Shown here in pieces: positions 5,354 to 9,601 of a stretch of 9,601 nt of DNA. The stretch is from DATGHS01 sp035307785 (lineage in GTDB: Bacteria; Planctomycetota; Planctomycetia; Gemmatales; Gemmataceae). Below the pieces are notes generated by a model. The model was not told where the DNA came from. It did no database searches and was given only the letters and a program-made list of their open reading frames with translations. Numbering within the stretch: the first letter of the stretch is position 1; every line of letters starts with the position of its first letter. The stretch is taken from positions 1 to 9,601 of the forward strand of contig DATGHS010000078.1 of assembly GCA_035307785.1 (NCBI GenBank). Direction: 5' to 3'. The position numbers and the translations under genes were made by a program.

Positions 5354-7260
5354 TCACTTGTCGCCAATTTCACAAACTTATCCGCAAGCAGTTTGCCCCA
5401 TTTGTCGATCTCTTGGCAACCGTCTTTCCATTCTTGGTGTGAGGCTGGTCGCCAAGCGCTGTGGTTGCATACTTCCACATACACTTTTGCCTTCGGCTCC
5501 GTGCCGCTGGGACGTAGAGCGATTCGGGAATTTTCGCCAAGCTGGAAAAGCAAGACATTGCGGCTTGCCGAGTCGGTTGCACCTTTGAACGGCCCCAGCC
5601 GGCCGTTTTCGTCTTGCAAGTCTTGCACTTCAGTTACCGCGAGGCCGCCAATGCTCTTCGGCGGATTACTCCGCAAGCGCTGCATCATCGCCATCATCTT
5701 CGCCCGGCCCTCGATGCCGGTCATCCCGATGTTCCGCAGATCGTTGTGGAAGTAACCGAATTGCCGGTGAATGTCATCGAGATATTGAACAACGGTTCGC
5801 CGTTGGCGCTTTTGTTCGAGCGCCAGCTCAGCCAGCAACAGACAAGCCGAGGCGGCATCCTTGTCGCGCATCTGGGGCGTGACCAGCACGCCGTGCGCTT
5901 CTTCCATGCCAATGACGAAATCGGCCGGCGTACCGGACACATCTTCGTACGAGCCGTTTTGTTCCAGTTGCCCCAGAACTTCTGCAATGTGCTTGAAGCC
6001 GACGAGGAGATTATTCACCACCTGCGCCCCAAAGTGCCGGGCGATGCGCGTGACGAGCCGGGTCGTGACTTCGGTCGTGATGACGATGGGCGAAGCCGGC
6101 ATCATTCCTTGGGCGGTAAGCCGCTGCAGCTTAAAGTGCGTGAGCACGACCGCGATTTCGTTGCCGGTGAGGATACGGAAGCTGCCGCGGCCGTCGGCCA
6201 TGGCCCCACCGAGCCGGTCGGCATCCGGATCGGTGGCAAGCACGAGGTCGGCCTGCCGCTCTTTGGCGACTGCGATCGCCCGGTCGAGCGATTCCGGCAC
6301 CTCCGGGTTCGGCGACTTCGTGACGTTGGGGAACAGGCCGTTCGGCTCCATTTGCTCCGGAACCGGAATGGGGCGAAAGCCGGCTTGCTCCAACACTTCC
6401 ATCGCCGTCATGGAGCCGACGCCGTGCAATGGCGTAAAAATGACTTTCAATTCATCGAACTTGGGCGGCGGGGCCACACTTTGCCGGCGGCACAAGTCGA
6501 TGTAAGCTCGGTGCGTTGAATCTTGCAGAAAACGAATCTTGCTGCTGCGCATGACATCGGGCCAAGGTAGCGATTTGATATTCTGCACAAGATCCACCAG
6601 ATCGCTCATAATCTGGTCATCGGGCGGCACCGGCTGGCCGCCGCGTTCGTCATAGAATTTGCCGCCGTTATCATCCGGCGGATTATGGCTGGCGGAGATA
6701 TTGAGCCCGCCGTGGGCCTTAAGTTCACGAATGGCGAACGATAGTTCCGGCGTGGCCAGGAAGCGCTTGATGTCGGGTGGCAGAATATGCACGTGGATGC
6801 CGTTGGCGATGTACACTCCCGCCGCGTAGTGGACAAAGTCTTTGCTCGTCTGGTGCAGCACCGGGTTCGGAAGACTCGGATTGTAATTCCGGCCCAGGTC
6901 TTCAAAGCGCCGCACGTCGAACGTTAGCACCACCTGCAACGGCTCGACGCCGGGAAAGCGCTCGCGCAGGTACTCGCAATGCCCCTGCACGCTGGCGCCG
7001 AGCGTCCATTGGTTCATTCGGTTCGGGCCAATGCCTACCGGCCCGCGCCGGCCGCCGGTGCCAAACGGCAAAACCTGGTAGAAGCGATCGAGCAGCCCGG
7101 GCCATTGCTTTTCCTGAATGAGCCATTCAAGCTGCGGCCGGTAGGGAGCGAATTCCGGCTTGGTGAGCCAATCTTTGAGGTAGGCGAGCGCTTTTTCCTT
7201 AATGTTATCATCGAAAGAGAGATCGCGAAACGCGGCAGCAGCTTGCTCGAATGGCGACAT
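5347..7260 (-). CDS. phospho-sugar mutase (phosphoglucomutase/phosphopentomutase type)
   Basis: The 637-residue enzyme belongs to the alpha-D-phosphohexomutase superfamily, closest in layout to the PgcA/PGM2-like phospho-sugar mutases. It interconverts sugar 1- and 6-phosphates (or pentose 1- and 5-phosphates) in the cytoplasm through a phosphoserine. Visible landmarks are FGTGGRRG (66-73) in domain 1; the catalytic loop NISASHNPPDDNGGK (187-201) with phospho-acceptor Ser191; the Mg-binding loop DPDADR (344-349); the sugar-specificity loop GMEEAHG (451-457); and the phosphate-binding RPSGTEPK (583-590). All are intact, so the enzyme should be active. The exact substrate cannot be read from sequence. 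The start at 7260 is preceded by GGTGAG close to the ATG. The N-terminal 60 residues are helical, as usual for this subgroup. The last codons lie in a palindromic repeat. Confidence 0.93.
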   Translation of the reverse strand: MSPFEQAAAAFRDLSFDDNIKEKALAYLKDWLTKPEFAPYRPQLEWLIQEKQWPGLLDRFYQVLPFGTGGRRGPVGIGPNRMNQWTLGASVQGHCEYLRERFPGVEPLQVVLTFDVRRFEDLGRNYNPSLPNPVLHQTSKDFVHYAAGVYIANGIHVHILPPDIKRFLATPELSFAIRELKAHGGLNISASHNPPDDNGGKFYDERGGQPVPPDDQIMSDLVDLVQNIKSLPWPDVMRSSKIRFLQDSTHRAYIDLCRRQSVAPPPKFDELKVIFTPLHGVGSMTAMEVLEQAGFRPIPVPEQMEPNGLFPNVTKSPNPEVPESLDRAIAVAKERQADLVLATDPDADRLGGAMADGRGSFRILTGNEIAVVLTHFKLQRLTAQGMMPASPIVITTEVTTRLVTRIARHFGAQVVNNLLVGFKHIAEVLGQLEQNGSYEDVSGTPADFVIGMEEAHGVLVTPQMRDKDAASACLLLAELALEQKRQRRTVVQYLDDIHRQFGYFHNDLRNIGMTGIEGRAKMMAMMQRLRSNPPKSIGGLAVTEVQDLQDENGRLGPFKGATDSASRNVLLFQLGENSRIALRPSGTEPKAKVYVEVCNHSAWRPASHQEWKDGCQEIDKWGKLLADKFVKLATSDV

Positions 7261-7286
7261 CGGCTCACCGGGCTAGAACGCCGAAG

Positions 7287-7383
7287 ACAAAAAGGACACC
7301 AAGGACACTAACGAACAAGCACTTGCACGCTTATTCTATTAGCGTCCTGGGTGTCCTTTGTGTCCTTCGCCTCCTTTGTGGTT
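7287..7383. repeat. inverted clusters of a 9-nt repeat (GTCCTTTGT-like)
   Basis: The right part reads as tandem nonamers GTCCTGGGT (7344-7352), GTCCTTTGT (7353-7361), GTCCTTCGC (7362-7370) and CTCCTTTGT (7371-7379), ending GGTT. The left part, read on the minus strand, has GTCCTTGGT and GTCCTTTTT (within 7287-7308). Left arm 7292-7311 and right arm 7339-7358 are inverted copies at 18 of 20 positions around a 27-nt centre. It fills almost the whole gap between the selenoprotein stop and the mutase start. Similar 'CTTTGTGTCCTTTGTGGTT' intergenic repeats occur in other bacteria. No coding role. Confidence 0.65.
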
Positions 7384-7385
7384 CC

Positions 7386-8567
7386 CTAGCGCCCTGCATC
7401 TTCCTCCGCAAAGGGATAATTCTTGAACAGCACGTCGCCGAGACCCAAATACGGATCATCCAAATCGGCGTGCAGGACCTCCTTGTACAGCCATTTGACA
7501 ATGGCGTCGGGCTTCACCATGCCGACTTCGGCCAGCTTCGTGTGAATTTGCAGCCGGCGCACGCTTTCGTTGATCTGCGTGTCTTCGGCAAGTTCCCTCC
7601 AGCCGGCGATTTCTTCGGCTTTGACCCCCGAGACACGAACCGCAACTGGCTGGGTCGATCTTGCGCTTGCGGGAACCTTGTCGGCCGCAAGAAGTTTCAC
7701 AGTTTCAACCCTTAATTTGGCCCCGTCCACAGGAACTTGAGCCAGCACCAGTTGAGGTTGATTCGCCTTAAGGGCTTCGGCCTGGCGGACATGAAATTCT
7801 TTCGCTCTAGCAGGCAACAAGGACGCAAGCTTCCATCCGCCGCTGTAATACTTGGCGTCATAAACGTATCGAAACAAACTCTGCAAATCTTGCAAGCGTT
7901 TTTGATACACAGCGGGCTGATATAGCCCCGGTAGCACGTCGAGCACATTGCCATCCGCGGTGCAAACATAGGTTGCAATGTTGCCGTGCAGCGTGCGCTT
8001 GATGACGTTGCCGTTGCCGAAGTCGATGGTGACGATGGGCACCGGGCGAACCATTTCCCAGACGGGCTCGAAATTCAAATTGATCATTTGGGCCACTTCC
8101 GGCGAGGAGAACAACACGGTTCTCGCTAAGCGGGCGTTGGTTCAGCAGAATTGCTTGTCGAGCTGGCCCATCATGTGGAACAGCAACACGGGCTTGCCCG
8201 ATTTCTTCGCTGCCGCACAGGCCTCGGCAAAGCTCTTGTGCCAGTTCACCTCGCCGGCCTTGACCGTCGGGTTGTCGGCAGTTACCGGCACCATGGTCGT
8301 GTTGGCCGGCGCCGGGCCGGTGTTCCTTACGATGCTGGCCGGCCCTCTTTCGATCCGCACCGTCTTGGTCATATCGGCCGGGGTAATCGGGGCTGGTTGA
8401 CCGGGAGCACCGGCCGTGTTCTTGACCACGGCCTTGGTACCCTTCTCAACCACGTCGCCTTTCGAGCGATCGGCAGGGGGATCGGCATACATCGGCAACG
8501 TCATCACGGCGATAACTGAGAAGCCCAGCAGTTGGGTTCGCGTTCGCTGGCGAAGAAAAGCAATCAT
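7386..8567 (-). CDS. exported thioredoxin-like selenoprotein (in-frame TGA = Sec142)
   Basis: One frame runs from the ATG at 8567 to the TAG at 7386 (393 residues) with a single internal stop, TGA at 8142-8144. A signal peptide (1-28: RQRTRT, then LLGFSVIAVMTLPMYA) precedes a Pro/Ala/Thr-rich linker (29-105). A thioredoxin-like domain follows: NWHKSFAEACAAAKKSGKPV (108-127), LLFHMMG (128-134), QLDKQFC-U-TNARLAR (135-149), then VLFSSPEVAQMINLNFEPVW (151-170), the 'sdpeVa..in..F.pv' pattern of Trx_7/DUF255-like proteins. Coding sense is uninterrupted across the TGA, and the TGA sits where thioredoxins carry the redox CxxC. With the hairpin at 8107-8124 this supports selenocysteine insertion. 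The role is presumably extracytoplasmic thiol/peroxide redox chemistry; the partner is unknown. The ATG at 8567 has GAGGTG just upstream. Alternatives: a nonsense-mutated pseudogene, or two products (8142-8567, and a GTG restart at 8117). Confidence 0.82.
8107..8124 (-). promoter_or_regulatory. SECIS-like hairpin downstream of the in-frame UGA
   Basis: In the minus-strand RNA, GAGAAC pairs perfectly with GUUCUC around the 6-nt loop CGUGUU. Two further G-C pairs are possible below with a 3-nt bulge. The stem starts 17 nt and the loop 23 nt after the UGA, within the range of bacterial SECIS elements. The loop carries a G followed by U near its 5' side, as SelB-binding loops do. It lies entirely inside the coding sequence, as bacterial SECIS elements must. 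Confidence 0.6.
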
Positions 8568-8612
8568 CAGCACACCTCGTTTCTGGCAGCAACCTCTTCC
8601 CACAACGAGGGC

Positions 8613-8621
8613 ATTCTAACA
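8613..8621 (-). promoter_or_regulatory. candidate extended -10 promoter for the selenoprotein gene
   Basis: The minus strand reads TG-T-TAGAAT, an extended -10 with one mismatch to TATAAT, about 46 nt upstream of the ATG at 8567. No good -35 lies at 16-18 nt, which extended -10 promoters tolerate. It lies downstream of the large inverted repeat, so the gene can be transcribed independently of the upstream pair. Confidence 0.4.
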
Positions 8622-8677
8622 TGAGGCCGCGAAAGCCAGCGCAACAATGATGTAACGACATGCGCATCAAATAATTG

Positions 8678-8761
8678 TCAGAGCCGCGCACGGAGCGCAG
8701 CGGAGTAAGCGGCCAGCCAGCGTCTGTCGCTTACTCCGCTGCGCTCCGTGCGCGGCTCTGA
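8678..8761. repeat. perfect 34-bp inverted repeat
   Basis: Arms 8678-8711 and 8728-8761 are exact reverse complements over all 34 positions, with a 16-nt centre (8712-8727). The arms start TCAGAGCCGCGCACGGAGCG and end GGAGTAAGCG. It lies 12 nt after the stop of the membrane-protein gene and upstream of the selenoprotein promoter. The minus-strand flank is only loosely T-rich (CAATTATTTG). It could be a strong transcription stop, a REP/MITE-like element or a cruciform site. No transposase gene or target duplication is visible. Confidence 0.85.
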
Positions 8762-8773
8762 AAGGCGTTCGCG

Positions 8774-9076
8774 CTATTTCGGCGGTTGCTTTTCTTTTGA
8801 CTTTTCCATGTTCTTTTTCGCTTTAGCAATACTATCGTTCATCGCTCGCGAATTCACATGCAATGTCATGGCAAGGTAAGCGATGAAGAAACAAACTGCG
8901 GCCAACAGTAGCAGCCTTCGCTTCCGACTGCCAGGCAAACGAAGCGCCAGGCCAGCACAAATCACTGACACGCTTATGCAAACTCCCCAAAGAGCAATTT
9001 CTAGTGCGTTCGCATGGTTGAAATCAATTATGGGATCTGGGACATTCGCCAACGGTGCGAGACTCGCGAAATCCAT
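8774..9076 (-). CDS. small two-helix membrane protein
   Basis: The product has 100 residues and is not recognised. Two hydrophobic segments, ALEIALWGVCISVSVICAGL (about 23-42) and RLLLLAAVCFFIAYLAMTLH (about 53-72), are separated by a short basic turn (PGSRKRR), which by the positive-inside rule is cytoplasmic and puts both ends outside. The C-terminal 25 residues are charged and mostly lysine (KAKKNMEKSKEKQPPK). The start at 9076 is fixed by the TGATG overlap with the stop of the upstream gene and by GGAG in that gene's last codons. This implies translational coupling and a shared job, perhaps anchoring or assisting the exported protein encoded upstream. The in-frame extension to 9178 runs inside the upstream gene and is rejected. 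Confidence 0.7.
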   Translation of the reverse strand: MDFASLAPLANVPDPIIDFNHANALEIALWGVCISVSVICAGLALRLPGSRKRRLLLLAAVCFFIAYLAMTLHVNSRAMNDSIAKAKKNMEKSKEKQPPK

Positions 9077-9601
9077 CACTTCTCCACCTTCAGCAACACC
9101 GACTGCGCCGCATGCTGTGTGCCTTTGCCTTCGCGGTTGGCGAGCACCACAAATGGATGCTCCATCGGCTGCACCCACGGCTCGGCATAGAGCACAATCT
9201 CCCGACTCGTGTCGCGCTCGGTGACGAGGATGCCGTTGAGGCCCACGTTTAGCACGCGCACGCCGTGCGGCAAGCCTTGCACGTCGAGCGGAATGCGGCC
9301 CTTGAAGCCGTTGCGGCGTTCGACGTGGACCAGCAGCCGGGTTTCCTGACTGGGGTGAATGGTGACCGATTTCACATCGGTGGTGGTCACGATGTCGCCC
9401 GGTTCGACTACTTTCGGCAACGTGCCCATGGCTTCGCGCGTGACTTGTTTGCCGTCGATCATAGCGGTACCCACGATTTTTATTTCCGGCGCTTTCGGAT
9501 CAGGATTCACCGCTTTCGCGTCAGCGAAGAGCGCAATGTTCGTGTTATTCTGTCCAGCTTCAATGAAAGTCGGCGGGGCCGAGAAACCGAGCGGCAGATT
9601 C
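9076..9601 (-). CDS. C-terminal part of an exported beta-domain protein (5' end outside window)
   Basis: The frame is open from the window edge to the TGA at 9076, giving 174 complete codons. The sequence is beta-rich and repeat-like: LPLGFSAPPTFIEAGQNN, then IALFADAKAV, PEIKIVGTAMIDGKQVTREA, a linker TLPKVVEPGD, VKSVTIHPSQETRLLVHVER, GFKGRIPLDVQGLPHGVRVL, NGILVTERDTSREIVLYAEP and a closing QSVLLKVEK strand. The alternation 'LPxGv...i...Gqt...l.l.a...a' is that of the Ig-like modules at the ends of large planctomycete secreted proteins, often with pre-peptidase C-terminal domains. Two such modules appear here. The N-terminal part and any catalytic domain lie outside, so the function is unknown. 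It is coupled to the membrane-protein gene by a TGATG overlap. Confidence 0.75.
   Translation of the reverse strand, partial: NLPLGFSAPPTFIEAGQNNTNIALFADAKAVNPDPKAPEIKIVGTAMIDGKQVTREAMGTLPKVVEPGDIVTTTDVKSVTIHPSQETRLLVHVERRNGFKGRIPLDVQGLPHGVRVLNVGLNGILVTERDTSREIVLYAEPWVQPMEHPFVVLANREGKGTQHAAQSVLLKVEK

Noticed and set aside
5229..5357. Upstream in-frame extension of the Rad52-family protein
   Set aside because: It crosses the TATAAT box and the palindrome and adds low-quality sequence; the ATG at 5228 has a proper Shine-Dalgarno.
5614..6519. Long plus-strand frame (301 codons) opposite the phospho-sugar mutase
   Set aside because: It is antisense to a gene with all catalytic motifs intact and shows no recognisable domain or ribosome binding site.
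7344..7379. Nonamer array as a possible CRISPR or iteron origin
   Set aside because: The units are only 9 nt, directly adjacent and degenerate, with no spacers. There is no replication protein or cas gene nearby.
8142..8567. Selenoprotein gene read as two separate genes, or as a nonsense-mutated pseudogene
   Set aside because: Both halves keep good coding character in the same frame, there is no other defect, the first half would end in the middle of a thioredoxin fold, and the second would start without a ribosome binding site. A pseudogene is still formally possible.
8446..8691. Minus-strand frame containing a zinc-ribbon-like CPRCGK...TRC segment
   Set aside because: It overlaps the promoter and signal-peptide region of the selenoprotein gene in another frame and turns Arg/Ser-rich afterwards. 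The cysteines are probably coincidental.

Overview
The window looks like bacterial chromosome from a planctomycete, probably of the Pirellulales/Gemmatales type. The evidence is an ECF-type sigma factor paired with the start of what looks like a Ser/Thr kinase, a small secreted protein resembling the TIGR03066 paralogous family of Gemmata, several exported proteins of planctomycete style, moderately high GC, and many intergenic palindromes. All genes except one are on the minus strand. No mobile-element genes, CRISPR array, rRNA or tRNA were seen.

Right to left, in the direction of minus-strand transcription: (1) 9601-8774, the 3' end of a gene for a large exported beta-domain protein, translationally coupled (TGATG) to a 100-residue two-helix membrane protein and followed by a perfect 34-bp inverted repeat. 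(2) 8567-7386, one exported thioredoxin-like protein whose frame is interrupted only by a TGA. The TGA follows a TGC (Cys) and precedes a compact hairpin at the distance expected of a bacterial SECIS element, so I call it a selenoprotein (Sec142). An automatic annotation would split it into two hypothetical genes. (3) 7260-5347, a phosphoglucomutase-type phospho-sugar mutase whose stop codon lies inside a palindromic repeat. (4) 5228-4416, a Rad52/Rad22-family DNA repair protein with its own promoter candidate and a classical intrinsic terminator. (5) 4221-3754, a small exported proline-tailed protein. (6) 3492-1660, the ribosome-associated GTPase TypA/BipA. (7) 1240-1617, the only plus-strand gene, a small secreted TIGR03066-like protein convergent with typA across a hairpin. 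(8) 1104-544 and 386-1, an ECF sigma factor and the N-terminus of the presumed kinase, a typical planctomycete signalling pair.

The genes do not form one pathway: housekeeping genes (typA, the mutase, the Rad52-like repair gene) are interleaved with lineage-specific exported proteins. The most interesting items are the unrecognised selenoprotein and the series of palindromes at gene 3' ends, three of which share the core TTTAGCGGG.
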